From assembly GCA_030435675.1 (NCBI GenBank), contig CM059622.1, forward strand, positions 2,914,001 to 2,978,000: 64,000 bases of DNA, written 5' to 3'. Of the stretch, positions 8,821 to 21,600 are shown piece after piece. The stretch is from Steinernema hermaphroditum (Eukaryota; Nematoda; Chromadorea; Rhabditida; Steinernematidae). Below the pieces are notes generated by a model, which was not told where the DNA came from, searched no databases, and saw only the letters and a list, made by a program, of their open reading frames with translations. A program made the position numbers and the translations under genes. How positions within the stretch are numbered: position 1 is the first letter of the stretch; the number at the start of each line of letters is the position of its first letter.

Positions 8821-11800
8821 ATGGCTGACACGAAGACGTTGCCGTATGGCGCGGAATATGCGAAGTCAGGCAGAGCGATGTGCAAAGGATGCAGAATGAG
8901 CATATCGCAGGTAAGTTTTTAGACATTTTGTCTGTCTTTGAGCTCTGCAGTCGTCTGCTTCTAAACGTTTTCTTTGTGCTCGTTGTTTTGGTCCAGATCA
9001 GCCGTTGTTGACTGATTGTCAACGCTTGCATTGTGATTGTCTTCTCTCCTTGCCTTTAAGAGCGAGACTAGACAGACATTTGCTAATTTCACCCGTTTCA
9101 GGGAAGTCTCCGTCTGTCCTTCCGCCTGCCGTCGCCGTTTTTCGACGGTCTGCAAGACAACTGGTTCGCGAAAGGTTGTTCTTAGCTCAAAATCCATATC
9201 TATCTGTAGGTATCACTTCGACTGTTTCTGGATCAAGCTGAGGGACGAAATCAACGAGTCGTCCATCAGAGGGATCGAGAATCTCAGATGGGAAGACACC
9301 GAACGCATCAGGGGCATGATGACCGAACATGTGGGTAAGTGTGTCGCTCATATCACGCCTTTATTCATGCTACAACAGCCACTCCTTCTCGCACCCCGTC
9401 GAAGGTCGAAGTGAAGGCCGAATACGCGAAGAGCGCGGTAGGAAAGTGCTTCTTGTGCTTGGAGAAGGTGCCAAAAGGCGATGTGAAGCTCGGCCTGAAG
9501 AACTCGTGGTACCACTATGATTGCTTCCCCAAGGATGCGGCAAATTTCAAAGGATCAGCTAAGGAGTACGTTGCAGTGAATAGACTGTGCCTCTTATAAT
9601 AGAGTATTTTAGCATAAAAGGCTATCACTTGCTGAACGACGAAGATCAAGAACGTCTCCAGAAAACTTTCCCAACCGAGAAGTGAGTAAAAATAAACTGC
9701 CCAGATATTAGTCATGCAGTAATGAAAAAATCGTTTTAGTAATGAAAACGGAGAACCGTCAGTGAAGAGAACTCGCATAATCGAGGCGGCCGCGACCCCG
9801 AAACGCGCGCCAGAGGATCCCAAGAACAAACGACAGATAAAGAAGCAGTCAGAGGAAATGTGGACACTTCGGGAGCTGTTCAGCGATCTTAAAAAGGCAC
9901 AGATGCACGATTTGCTCGACTACAACCGATATCATCCACCACGGAAAGGTGGAGAGTCTGCATGTCTGGATCGTCTGGTCGATATGGCGATGTTTGGAGT
10001 TCCTGCCGAATGTGAAAAGTGTGGTCACATGGGCACGATCATTTACAGGTCAGTAAAGACCGGTCTAGTTTGCCAGACATCTCTCCTCTGGTTCAACCCT
10101 TAACTTGTAAGACATGCTCTTTGCTTTGAGCGGTTGAATCTGTCTAGGCGTACATGACTTACTGTTCTATTTTCAGTACCTCCGAACACGCATACCGCTG
10201 CTCTGGAAACATCTCTGAATACACCAAATGTACTTTCGTCGCCAAGCAGCCCAAACGCACAGCCTTCAAGATGCCCAAAGCTCTGCAGGAGGACCACCCC
10301 GACTTGGCGAAATTCCACAAACGCAAGACTAGCAATCGCATCTATCCGACGTTCTTCGAATCGCAAACGATTGTCGACGTTCCCTCCACCAGCAGCAGAC
10401 CGAGCAACATCTACAAAAGCTCTTCAATGCGCGAGAAGGCGCCGATCTACGTGAAGCGCGGCTGTGCGGTGGACCCCGATTGTGATGACTACCAACAGTA
10501 TCATGTGTATTTGGACAAAGAAGACGGAAACAGGGCGTGGCAAACGACTCTCGGAGTCGCTGACGCTCAGAGCAACCGTAATTCGTACTACAAGCTGCAG
10601 TTGGTTCAGCACGACAAGAGAGACAAGTGAGCGTGAGAACCTAAGCACCATTCATTACCACATTCTGCAGGTTTATGCTCTTCCGCTCATGGGGACGAAT
10701 CGGCACAAATCAAGGTGGATGCAAGACGGAGTCTTATGGCAGCGATTTGGACTCGGCGAAGGCCGAATTTGTGAAGTACGGAGCGCTTCCAATAGTAGAG
10801 TTACCATATTTTCTTGTTTAGACAGTTCCGAGATAAGAGCGGGAACGAATGGGGCCGCGAGTTCGTGAAAAGAGCTGGCTTCATGGATCTGCTCGAGATG
10901 GAAGTACTGCATGATAGATCGGACAAGGGTCAAAAGCTCTCTGTGGAAAATTCGAAGTCGAAACTGCACAAGTCGATCAAGGAGCTGATCGCGATGCTTT
11001 TCGACGTGGACGCGATGAAAGACTGTATGAAGGAGATGGAGATTGACATGGAGAAACTGCCTCTCGGAAAGCTGTCCCGCAAACACATCTTAAACGCGTA
11101 CTCTATCCTTACGGAGCTTCAAAATGCGAGTTGTTAATCGATATAATCGATTAACCAGGAGGAATATTTCAGTATTTCGAAGTGAGTGGCAAGAGTGTAA
11201 ACCAAGATGTAATCCTGGACGCGACAAATCGATTCTACACGCTTATCCCGCATGACACGGGCATGGAAGCGGTGGTGAAGCTGGACAACGAAATCATCAT
11301 CAAGGTAAAAATCGTTACAATCTCTCTGCATGATCAAGGAAACGTTTCCAGGAGAAAACAGAACTACTGGACAATCTTCTCGAAATCCAGTTGGCTTATA
11401 CGATCATCAAGCGCGAAGAGGATGACGAATTGGACCCGATAGACCAGAGCTATGCTAAACTGAACGCCAAAATGGAGGTGATTGGATATGCCCAAATACT
11501 GAAGCGAAAAGCGGTGTTCAGGTTCTTGACAAAGGAACGCCGGAGTTCCAGCACATCCTCAAATATGTCAGCAACACCCACGCGTCTACGCACGATACGT
11601 ACACACTGGACATCAAGGATGTGTACAAAGTTCACCGTGCTGGAGAGGAAGAGCGCTACACTAGTCAGCTGCATAACAAGAAGCTGTTGTGGCATGGGTC
11701 GAGACTCACGAATTATGTTGGTATTTTGACACAAGGTCTTAGAATTGCACCTCCAGAAGCTCCAGTGGTAAGTATCTTACATACAACGAGCGCTTTACCA

Positions 11801-12253
11801 TAACGCTTGCTTTTCAGACCGGCTACATGTTCGGAAAAGGCATCTACTTCGCCGATATGGTCAGCAAATCAGCCAACTATTGTCACGCACTCGAAAAAGA
11901 AGGCCTTTTACTGCTATGTGAAGTCGCCCTCGGCAATCAACAGGAGGAAGTGCATGCAAAGATGATCACCAAGCTCAACAGAGGAAAACACAGCTGCAAA
12001 GGTCTCGGACTAACGTATCCAAATCCGAAGGAGGACTTCACCACTGAGGACAGAGTGGTAATTCCGTTTGGAAGGGCTATGACAGCTCCACCGAATCCGA
12101 AAAAGCCTCTGGACCTCCTCTACAATGAGTAAGTCAGCGTTCTGTCTCCCGATTACGGTAATCTCGTTCAGGTACATCGTGTACGACGTGAATCAAGTGA
12201 AAATCAAATATCTGGTCCGCGCAAAGTTCAATCCGACGATCACCTTGTTGTAA
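8821..12253 (+). CDS. parp-1: PARP1-type poly(ADP-ribose) polymerase
   Basis: The order of domains is that of PARP1. Zinc finger 1 runs [17 protein letters not shown] through [16 protein letters not shown], with the WYHFDC join made by removing a 46-nt intron at 9164-9209. Zinc finger 2 is [27 protein letters not shown]1/zinc-3 region follows ([46 protein letters not shown]), then a WGR domain ([24 protein letters not shown]), then the helical regulatory domain and the ADP-ribosyltransferase fold. The catalytic triad is complete: His in LLWHGSR, Tyr in [16 protein letters not shown], Glu in [13 protein letters not shown]. Only about 60 residues separate zinc-3 from WGR, so there is no room for a BRCT domain. 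The role is nuclear DNA-break sensing and NAD+-dependent ADP-ribosylation. Two PARP1-derived relatives lie on the minus strand at 27.3 and 30.4 kb. Confidence 0.95.
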
Positions 12254-12546
12254 TACTTGATCTCGTAAGTTACTGTACCAGGTTTTTGTGTTTGTTATAA
12301 ATTAGTTGTCTGCATCTTCTTGAGTTGCTTCACCTAAACGAAAGGCAGTAAGATGCAACAAATGACTGACTTTATCGGGATTAAATCATGACACAAATGC
12401 GAAAGATTGATTTCGTTCGCTTCTCAATCGGAAGGTCGCGTAAGATCGAATATCGAGCTAAAACGCGGACACTTCTTGAACACGGGTCCTAAATTCTTAT
12501 GAACTTGGCCCTCTGGTCGTTCCCCTATCGCCTAATGAATACTGGA

Positions 12547-13472
12547 CTACTCACTCCACTCACTTAGTTTCTGCTTGCGCTCGCTCCACCGGCACCGATA
12601 AATGCGTTTTTCAAATTTCTGCAACTGACTGCATTCGAGACAGTTGAGCGCAGACAAATTGGGAATCTTCACTGAACAATTAGGCGACATATGCGCCTGC
12701 AAGCGGTCGGTTATCCTATCGCTCTTTGCATAAACACTCATGGATCGACTACGATGGAGCAGTTCCAAAAGATCGATGGTAGGTGAGAGAAATAATAAGA
12801 AGACCGCCGCTGAGTCTAGAGACATGGGAAGGAAGACCAGGGACCAACCGTTACCCAAACACGATGATAAACCAAAGGACTTACATCTTTATAGATGCTC
12901 TTTTCCAGTTCCTGTCTTTTGATCTTCCGGTAAGCAAAGAAAAAGATCAAGAATCCAGTTTGAATGAAAACGGAAACCAGCATTCCTATGAGGATGTCGG
13001 CGTCTGAAATTTGTGATCACATAACGGGGAAATGGTCCTCTATGGTAATTTGTTCAAAAGTGAATAATTCTCCTGGTAGCTGAACCTACCGTATCCGGCG
13101 AAAACAAAGTACGAAGTAGGGAATAAGACGATAAAATCGATCGCTACTATCTGAAAATCAGCATCTTGGTGCAACATTTCTTACATGATCTTACATGATA
13201 CAACAAGAACTTGTTATATGTGCTGAACTCAAACTTTTCGGACTCGAAAGCTTGGGGCAGAAGTAGGGTGTATATGGCCGTTGTTACGACAAAGCACGGG
13301 AATATTGCATAGTAGAGTTTGAGGTCCCACTTTGAAGAGAGACTTATCCCTCCGATTAGGATGAGGCCGAAATGGAATATAAATGAAGAGAGGGTAGCCA
13401 GTTTGAAGTAGCTCTGAAAGGGTTGAGATACGACGATTTCGTAATTGTACCCACCTCTAGCGACGAACACAT
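12547..13472 (-). CDS. Small four-helix membrane protein, orphan
   Basis: The start is a tiny exon MCSSLE, joined by a 39-nt intron to SYFKLATLSSFIFHFGLILI. Further helices are LKLYYAIFPCFVVTTAIYTL, IVAIDFIVLFPTSYFVFAG and DILIGMLVSVFIQTGFLIFF, the last followed by basic AYRKIKRQ. The reading frame then continues in a cysteine-containing polar C-terminal exon (LNCLECSQLQKFEKRIYRC) ending at 12547; its inclusion is less certain. The MCSS start is shared with the gene at 54201. Architecture and short introns match the other small membrane genes here. Function unknown. Confidence 0.6.
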
Positions 13473-13849
13473 GACGGCTGGTGAAAAGAAAAAAGACGAT
13501 AGGTGTTGAGATAAGACGAACTGAGTCATACAGTTGACGACGAATGAGTCAACCGACTGATCAATACCTTTAGGTTAAACAGACCGGTTTTCAGCAAATG
13601 TTTACAGGGTGCACACTATAGGCCATTACACTCATGCACCGATATCCCATCTGTAAAACATCCCGGATGGATTAGGAACTGACTATAAAGCAAAAGTGTC
13701 GGAAATTTTTGTGATTCCATGTGACACACAAATGCAGATGCCTTTGATATTGCACAATTGCACTTGTTTTCCCATAAATAGAACTCAAAATGGACTTGGA
13801 TTCATTTTCGACTTAAATTAAGCTTCTTCCCTCTCACCTACTTCATCTT
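13473..13849. other. Intergenic, nothing recognised
   Basis: Divergent upstream region of the membrane gene; no exon or repeat seen. Confidence 0.4.
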
Positions 13850-14150
13850 GAGGACGAAAGTTTGTTCATTGAGCTGCTCTTTTCACATGATGCGGGTGTC
13901 ACCAGGAGACGACAACCCGAGATCGATTCCGCTGAAGTCGTCAACCATCGTGGCGAGAATGGAGAAGACATCGGGCTCTGAGAAGACGTCGCCTGGAGCA
14001 TCTTAGCCATCAAAGTGGAGCCCGAACGCGCCATCGTCGAGATCACGATCACCTTTCCTAGAAATGCATGGGCGTGACAGGGAGAGGAGGATGGACCCAC
14101 CCTTGAAGTTCCATCGGGTGACTTAACCATGAGCTGGAAACATTCATTTC
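13850..14150 (-). pseudogene. P-loop sulfotransferase-like fragment, frameshifted
   Basis: One frame reads KVIVISTMARSGSTLMAKML, which has the R-S-G-S-T phosphate-binding loop of sulfotransferase-fold proteins. The expected continuation SEPDVFSILATMVDDFSGI is present but in another frame, and it then meets a stop shortly before KEQLNEQTFVLKM. A single-base loss near the end of the MAKML segment would explain the shift. It looks like a decayed piece of a larger gene. Family assignment rests on the P-loop and is tentative. Confidence 0.45.
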
Positions 14151-14377
14151 TACAGCCATGTTTTATATCAAAATTCCGATTTTGCCCTTTGAATGCTTTA
14201 ATCAACACGTCGAAGACATGTTCGACCTAGGAAGCTGTGGGGAAAGTCCAGGGTTTACTATAGCCTATCGGAAAGCACAGTTCACTCTACACAGCCTGAC
14301 ACATCGGGTGACTTGACAACTGAGCAGTTCAATGCGTGCTTGGAAAACACAGTGAAATTGGAAAATAATTTCGGTAT

Positions 14378-14640
14378 TTGAAAATATTCAGGCTTTATTC
14401 GAAATCAATCAAGAGTTCAAGTCATCCGTATTGCAGATCTTCTCGGCCATCAGTCGGATTTCAAACAGGATCCAGCTGCTCAAGTGAACGCAACAAAGAA
14501 GCTAAACGACTTTGTCGAGAAGTCCACCAAATGGCAGATTCGAAACGTTTTCAACAAGGGTGTGATCGATGAAGAGACGACGGCCGTCATCGTAAATGCG
14601 ATGCATCTGAAGATGAACTTCAGGAGTCGTGTGATCTACA
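14378..14640 (+). pseudogene. Serpin pseudogene fragment
   Basis: The segment is clearly related to the intact serpin at 50855-52309: compare DFKQDPAAQVNATKKLNDFV and FNKGVIDEETTAVIVNAMHL with the intact gene's DFKQDPAAQVKKLNNFVEKA and FNVGVINEETTAVIVNAMHL. Between FSAIS and DFKQDP a few bases are missing relative to the intact copy, which changes frame. No reactive loop or C-terminal strands follow. It is a relic of a duplication, not a working inhibitor. Confidence 0.8.
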
Positions 14641-14824
14641 TCAAAATCATGAAGAAGAGAGAAGAAGACACCTTCCTTTGAGGGCTCTTTGGGGGATTTT
14701 TAATTCTTTGTCAGGTACAGAGAGCCATATCTAAAAGGCGCCAAAAGAAAGCGATGCCATATTTGAGCGCATTGATTACTAGTTACATAACGATGTGACT
14801 GGTGACTGCTTGTAACATACTGTC

Positions 14825-15604
14825 ATGGAATGTGTTCCCCACGTTTTCGTCGAATCCGTCCTCCACGCGATGACTTCCGCATCTATTTCTCCTCTCTCCC
14901 AACTGGCAAATTGCCATTGGAAGAAGCTTGCCGAGATGCACTCTTCAAGAAGAGAGGACTACCACCTACTGATTGCGATAAATCGAGGTGCTACTCACGT
15001 AGAATGTTTCTCGGTGAGTGGTCTGAAAACTGTCGATTTCTTCAGAATTCCGCCCGATCAACTGCGATATGTTAGGATCCAATCACTCGCGATGGATGAA
15101 CGGACACCGCTGTTCAGAGAAAACCTCCCTCCCACGCTCCTTAATCTCAAAGATGCGGTGGACAAACTGCTCTCCTACAAGGCCCACATGAACGCCATGG
15201 AAATATTACGATGCGATCTGTACACGTTACATCCTGAACTTGACCCGCTATGGAAAAAGAAGTTCTCCTGTATACAAGTCGGGCGTTATTTGAAACGTTT
15301 CGCTTTTGCCATCACGTCCTGGCATCTGAAAAACAACGAAAACCTTCAGCGTGTGAAGTTACGGAGAGTGACCAGGCGGATAATGGACATGAGTGATTCT
15401 AGAGCGATAATCTGGGAAATCCACACTGTTGATGGACTTCGAGAATTTGTGGCGGGGTGGAAATGTGACAAACGACCCAGGAGCTATTGTATAAAACCGG
15501 GAACGGAGCTCGTCAGTGAACTGGTCGCGTTTATGGATGAAAGGAGACGGAGGACCTGTATGATGAGCCATTCAAGTGGCCAGGCTACGTTGACCTTCCT
15601 TTAG
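14825..15604 (+). CDS. Orphan 259-residue protein, F-box-associated style
   Basis: A single uninterrupted frame of 259 codons. The composition is a mix of basic helices (MDMSDSRAIIWEIHTV, LRRVTRRIMDM) and aromatic strands (FAFAITSWHLKNN). It superficially resembles the C-terminal halves of nematode F-box proteins, and the single-exon structure also fits, but no F-box is visible in this frame. The first 60 codons are doubtful because a second open frame overlaps them (DDFRIYFSSLPTGKLPLEEA). The family call is only a suggestion. Confidence 0.5.
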   Translation: MECVPHVFVESVLHAMTSASISPLSQLANCHWKKLAEMHSSRREDYHLLIAINRGATHVECFSVSGLKTVDFFRIPPDQLRYVRIQSLAMDERTPLFRENLPPTLLNLKDAVDKLLSYKAHMNAMEILRCDLYTLHPELDPLWKKKFSCIQVGRYLKRFAFAITSWHLKNNENLQRVKLRRVTRRIMDMSDSRAIIWEIHTVDGLREFVAGWKCDKRPRSYCIKPGTELVSELVAFMDERRRRTCMMSHSSGQATLTFL

Positions 15605-16162
15605 TCGTTTATGTCGTCTATTCGTGTGAAATGTACTTTTTGGATTCGCTAGCATTTGGGTTGTTAATAAAGTGGATGCCATGATTGTCAGTCAAATCAG
15701 TCAAGATAAGATAAAGTTAAACTTCTTTTCATCTAAGAAGACCTTTGAGAAAGCTTTGACCTGTTGCTAGCTGTGATAAGGAACTGGGATTTGAGTTGGC
15801 AACTGTGAAAATGAAAGTGTGGCCTAGAAGAAAGCGCCTCTTTAAATAATGACTTGTTCTTTGTAACGGGGACCTTCATTCATAGTTTATATCTTTATGT
15901 GGAACTTGTAACGTGACTTTGACTCTTGGTTGTTTTTATACAAATATATTTTTCATCGCTTAAACGCGTCACAATTCACAAAAATACATGGGTTGCTGTG
16001 TTGGCTTCTGCACTTAGATAAGGTCAGTAATCTTCTTCGGAGAGAGCTCGTTATCTTCGTTAATTCCGTAGTGCGCCTTTTGGGATCCGAAGAGGGTTGT
16101 TTGCGATTCGTTCACGTTTATAATGTTGCTAGAACACATATGTTGACGCTATGGGTGGTCTT
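15605..16162. other. Intergenic, nothing recognised
   Basis: AT-rich sequence between two convergent genes, with AATAAAG near 15665 as a possible polyadenylation signal for the plus-strand orphan. Confidence 0.45.
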
Positions 16163-17378
16163 TTACCTTTTGTAGTTATTGGAGGAGTAGCGTTCTTCAT
16201 ACTTTGAGAACCAGAAGTAACGGTAGAGGAAGAGGGCGATGAAAGAAGTGACCGCAGCGAAGGCACAGCACAGGAGGCTGATGATCAGCAGTTCAACTGT
16301 AATGGTTGGTACATGGACATGTGGATTGTACTGCTTATAGCCACGATTAGGGTTGGCATTCGAGTCAAAAAAGCGACATCTTGCATGATCAAGAAGACTC
16401 GTAGTGTACTCACTCTTTGGGTAAGTCAGTAGTCAGGGAATAAAACCGTTTAAGCCGTCCTCTTTTTGAGGATTTGAATTAGGGTTGATTAGGGCTGGCA
16501 AGCGACTCGAACCTCCTACTTCTGCGCTTACCTTCAAAGTAATATCGGGCCACGAAAGCGGCAATGAAGGCAACGAATGCGCCGATCAAGAGACAGGCCG
16601 TCAGAGCAACATTATAAACGAAAGCTCCACCGATGAAGAAATATTTCTTTGAAGAATATCTTGGGATTGCGAACAGAAGACCGTTGTAAATGGTTCCGAA
16701 ATAGAACGGGAACGCCGCCATCACTGGGACAAACGCCAGAAGGATCACGCAGATGACGATGTTGCACAGAAACGCGCCAATAAAAACGCGTTTCTTGATA
16801 GTCCGTGTATTTGCGGAGAGGCTAAACAGCTTGACGTGCAGAAAAGGATTCGAAGGGGGCCTGAAATAACCCATTTCTTTTGGGTGATCTTGGACTGAGG
16901 TCTACCTGTCGTTCTCGAGAAGATCGACCTCGGGCAGTGAGTTGCCGTACTTCATGAAGAAGTAGCCAATAAGAGCGAAGATTTCAGCGAAAACGGCGAA
17001 GGCCAACACTCGGGCAGGGGATCCTTTAGATGTGATGGTGATCAATTGTGAAATGCTACACTTACCATAGTCATAATAGCGAATGAACGCGGCGAGAAGA
17101 CAATTCAAGAGAAGAGTCGCACCGGAGAGAACGGCTTTGAACATGACAACCTGTTCAATGATCAGCTTTCGGTACTTTTTTCCTTTTTCATGGAAAAGGC
17201 CAAAGCCGAGAAGAGCGTAGAGTCCAATTCCGACAATGGGGTAGATGGCGCCAAACACTTCGATAATCAGAAGGGAGTAGATCGAGAATGCCGTGTAGAA
17301 TGAAAGGGCGACGAAGAAGACATGTCGTGGATTGATCGTGAGGCTGAATCCCAAATCCTCCTCTTGAGGAGTCTCCAT
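16163..17378 (-). CDS. Large multi-pass membrane protein, two-block structure
   Basis: Start METPQEEDLGFSL at 17378. The first block has about four helices (HVFFVALSFYTAFSIYSLLI, YPIVGIGLYALLGFGLF, VLSGATLLLNCLLAAFIRYY, VLAFAVFAEIFALIGYFFM). A 47-nt intron (GTAGAC..TTTCAG) then joins LLENDR to PPSNPF in frame. The second block has helices VFIGAFLCNIVICVILLAFV, FYFGTIYNGLLFAIP and VALTACLLIGAFVAFIAAFV. A last exon (IISLLCCAFAAVTSFIALFL) ends SSNNYKR. An in-frame 42-nt stretch near 17060 may be an additional intron. The protein looks like two or more copies of the same four-helix unit that other genes in this window carry once. Function unknown. Confidence 0.65.
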
Positions 17379-18004
17379 CGTTAGATTCCTGAAGAGGGAA
17401 GAGAAGCACAATCACGGCGTATCGAAATCAACGCGTTTTTGCAGTGAGAGCGCGACCCAAACACGGTGAATCATGGCGACAGGACAGGCAAATAGCTTTG
17501 TAAACATTTCAACGGCCGTGCTTTGTTTGCCAACGAATCATGAAGCTCATCAGGAAAGATCTCAAGTGATTATGGGGAGTGGAGCGGAAAGCACTCGTGC
17601 CAAGTCGGCTAAATAGGGAGACGTTCGCGCATTCTCTAGGCTGAACGACAGCCATTATCAGGTGGTTTAGTAACAGGTGGTTTCGCCGCGCGCTGGTCGA
17701 TGTTAACCCATGACACCATAGAGCTATAGAGAATATGGGTGGAGCGGAAAATGGCGCTTTTAACAGACCATAGGATACGCCTGTGAAGAAAAATCGATAT
17801 CACTTCGAGGTGATGGTAAAGAGTATAAGGGGACTTCTGAATCATTTCAGTGGCACCCAAGTTCACAGCTATGAATACGCATTTTTATCCATTAATACGG
17901 TTAACTGTATCGAAAGAGAATAGTAAATAATAAACACAGCGAAAGGGAGAGGGCTTGAGCGCACACATGCCGGCGCCCCCATTGAGATGTCGGTCGCGCA
18001 ACAG
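17379..18004. other. Intergenic, nothing recognised
   Basis: Upstream region of the minus-strand membrane gene; no exon accepted. Confidence 0.4.
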
Positions 18005-18645
18005 CTGGCGAAGAGGCTGAGGCTCCGCCCTAATGATTTCAAATTGTGGGCGATTTTGAGGAAGCTGCGTGTAGTGCGGTGCACGAATTACCACATTAGG
18101 AGGACTGTGCCAGTTTTGGGTTTTGCGGTTTTGATTTTTTGGCAAAACTCGACTCAAAACTCGGTCTTGAAGCACTGCCGATGCCGGACGTGAGAGGCTC
18201 TTCTCCTCGGCATCGAAGGCCGGTGATACCCGCAAATCTCCAAAAGCTGCTTTCTCTAAAGTAAAACGGTTTTTCAGGCTTTGCCGAGTAAACTATTGTG
18301 CCATTTCTGCTATTTCACGTCACAAATGGCCTTCAGTTCTGTGTTTTGTGTTTTGAGTTTTGAGTGTTGCACAGCCCTGCTCCCAGCAGCGGTCGCCGAC
18401 GCTCTGAAAAGGCGACTCCCGAACCACGAACTCTTCCTTTCGATGCCACAAACGCCGATCCGTGGAGCGCGCCGCCACCAAGTTTTTCAGAAAACTTCGC
18501 TTTTCTACATGGCGTCCCAAAGAAGGCTAAGTTTTGAGTTTTGAGTCAAGCACTTCTGCTCCGAAGAGGCTCCGCTGTAATGACTTCAAATTGTGGACGA
18601 TTTTGAGAAAGTTGCGTTTGGTTCAGTAATTACCTTAATATATTT
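18005..18645 (+). repeat. Direct-repeat pair flanking a repetitive block
   Basis: A segment of about 85 bases containing TGATTTCAAATTGTGGGCGA at 18035 recurs at about 18563-18645 (TGACTTCAAATTGTGGACGA) in the same orientation, again preceded by AAGAGGCT. Between them is a block with many GTTTTGAGTTTTGAG-type runs. It looks like an old repeat family unit of about 550 bases. No coding content recognised. Confidence 0.55.
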
Positions 18646-21600
18646 AGGTGTAATGAGTGGAGATATATTTTAGCTAGCGTTAGTGCGTTGATTTTGCTCG
18701 GCTCTGCTTGATAATCCTAGTCTCAAAGATGTCACAATCTCAGAAATACTAAAAAATTGAAAGATGCTGATTCATAAAAAAAAGTGCCGGTCAGCGTGCG
18801 CCGTCTTAACGAATATTTAATCACCTTAATGTCTTATGAAAATTTAGAGATCGATGAAAAAGGGCCGCCTTCTTTCTACAGTGCCCCGAATGCCTATTGG
18901 CAGCCAGTGTCTTATACAGTTACTATGCTTGTGCCGACTCTTAGAACATTTGGCGGGGATGATTTTTGATTCCGTTCCATCGCGGTGAGAACTCTCTGGG
19001 CGAAGGACTGATTACATACTCTTAAATGACATCGTTTGAACCCTCTTTCGAAAAAGGTACGTAATCTTTCTTCCGCTATCACGTGAATCACTTTTTTTGT
19101 GAATCACAATTTTTCGTGAATCACAGATAATTTTTGTTTTGCTTTGCAAAATTACAGTGAATGCGATGATGGTCATCTTTGACATTCGGCGATAGTCGAA
19201 AAATAGTGAAAAAATTGACTGAAAAAGTCCTCAATCATCAGGTATGCCTGTTATGAAATATGCCAGAAACTCCGCAAGTCGTACATGGAATATAAACCAA
19301 TCATTTGCTTCAATCATTTAGTATCAAATTAGAAAAGTCCTTAATCAAGATATTGTGTGTACATGGCCTGTTCAGAAGCCCAGCAATTCGTACATGCAAT
19401 ATACCCAGATATAATGCAAGTATCTGCTTTAATCTGCAAATGCAAAGCTTCGACTCGAAGCCGAAACGTTATACTGACGCGTCGATCCATTCAAATCAGC
19501 AAACATCAACTTTCACGAACAGGAACATGTCTACTAATTCGAAAATAATTGGTGGAAACGCGTACTCGTTCCAAATTGCTATTTCCAATTAGCGATACAA
19601 CTAGAACAATGATGGAAAACTTTGGTCAGTCCCAAAATACCGTAGAAATAAGAGAATAAATTGGCGATCGGTCGGGTTGTCCAACGAGCGGTCGATGTAG
19701 GTGTAATGATTGCCTTGGCTCGGAGAAAGCATGGGACGCCAGGGAACACCAGGCAGTTCGAACGTCTTGCCAAGAAGCCAGTCACCAAGAGGCTGATTTC
19801 GATTGACGCGTAGCACAAATCTGGCGTAAATTTGGGCACACACAGAATGTAAATGGGCAATTTGTTTTATCGGTCTTGTTCCATTGGGGACATTGCACCA
19901 AGATGAAAGTAATACATTTCTTACAGTACAGTAAGTTCTGACCGCATTGGGTTCTGGGTTCATTGGGTTCACCAGAAGTCCATGCCTGTTGGCGGAGCTG
20001 CGATATGCAATCCCATTCTGACAGTTTGTTCGACATTCGCAGGAGTGGATTATCTCCTTTCTGCGGTTTCAGGTGAGCTGGCTATGTACATAAAACAGTG
20101 AAGCCCAATTCGTTAAATCATTTCATTTACATTCGTCGGAGCCGGCTCTGGATCAGTTCACTTCTCTTGGCATAACTCTCTTTTTAATATCTCCGTAAAT
20201 TTTTGACTTCAGCTTCGCTTTTGTGTACCACTTGTTTTGACCCAAATGCACATAAAATGCCAGTTTTGGTCGTTTTTCTTAAAGCGGTGTCCAGTGATGC
20301 CGATTAAGTCCTAAATATATAAATATACAGACGAGTTTCAAGTACAGACTCTGCATGTGCGTTATGCATTCATGGTCATGGCCGATGTGACCAACTAGGT
20401 AGGTATGGCTATAGTCATGTACGTGTACGGAGGAAACTTTTCGACTATGTACAGAGATGGAGTCTGAAGATGAGACCACGCGAACAGCAGGTACTTTTGA
20501 TCTGCCTCAGTCCGAGTCCGCACTCTTTGTTCGACTTTGCACATGTATCGAATTTTTCTGAACGCAGGTTAAAGGAGTCACACGAAGTGATACGCGTTGC
20601 TCCGGTTGCGATATAGTTTACTGGTTCAAAGTTGGGCTAAGGACTCAAACATACATGATGTAGAACCTAAATCAGAATACCCTCCTAAAACAGCACCATG
20701 AAATTGATAGTAATACGAGCAGTTACTGATCGATTAGGCCATCTCAGGGACGCCACATCGCCTTGTTTGAATGCGCCAGAGCTGGACGGGTATTTAAACA
20801 CTTAAAATCAAAACTTAAACACGAACTTATCCGGGTACCCGACCTTAATCCGAACAGAGGACAGAAAACTCGAGGCTCCAAAATTATCTCTCTGGACGAG
20901 AGAATCAATGAAGCAAAATTTCGGGTTCGATCCTTTGGGCACTTGAACGCGAACTCGAAAACCTGATGAATAGCCTAATTTTATGGGTTTTATGGATCAG
21001 ATGTATAATCCTCTACCTCGGCGTGTAGCCGCGAAATGTCGAAAAAAAAAGAAGTCACACTGAAACATCTATGCGTTCAGAACGACACTCGTGGTGGAGT
21101 CCGCGATCCAAAATGAACGGTGTGCGCTTTTTTCCTGTTACCCGAAACGTTCCCTTTTTTGAAACTTTTCTGAAATTTTGACTATCTTAACAGAAGCGTT
21201 TAAGTAATATCGTAAGTATGGGGAAGCCTCATAAAAAACATTGTCGGAGAAGGAGCCCAAAATGCACATTGGCATAAATGGTAAGCGTCATATGTTCTGT
21301 CCGGCGTACAGTACGGTGTTTAGGAGAAAATGTCACAGCGAAGAAGATGGACAGATAGAAGTCGACAAAGGCACTCTTGTTCAGTTCAACAGGAGGACAA
21401 CTTTAACCGAAGTCGCGCCAAATTAGTGACTTGCTGAGGCAGATGCATCCCGAGCACTTTTATACGATGCTGATGAACTTCTGCATATATTACTGGATGG
21501 ATGATATGTGTTTATAAAATAACAATCTACGTATTATTGTGTTAAAACATTAGATGTTTACATAAAGTGATTATTCTCAGAAATCTGGACATACAGTGGC

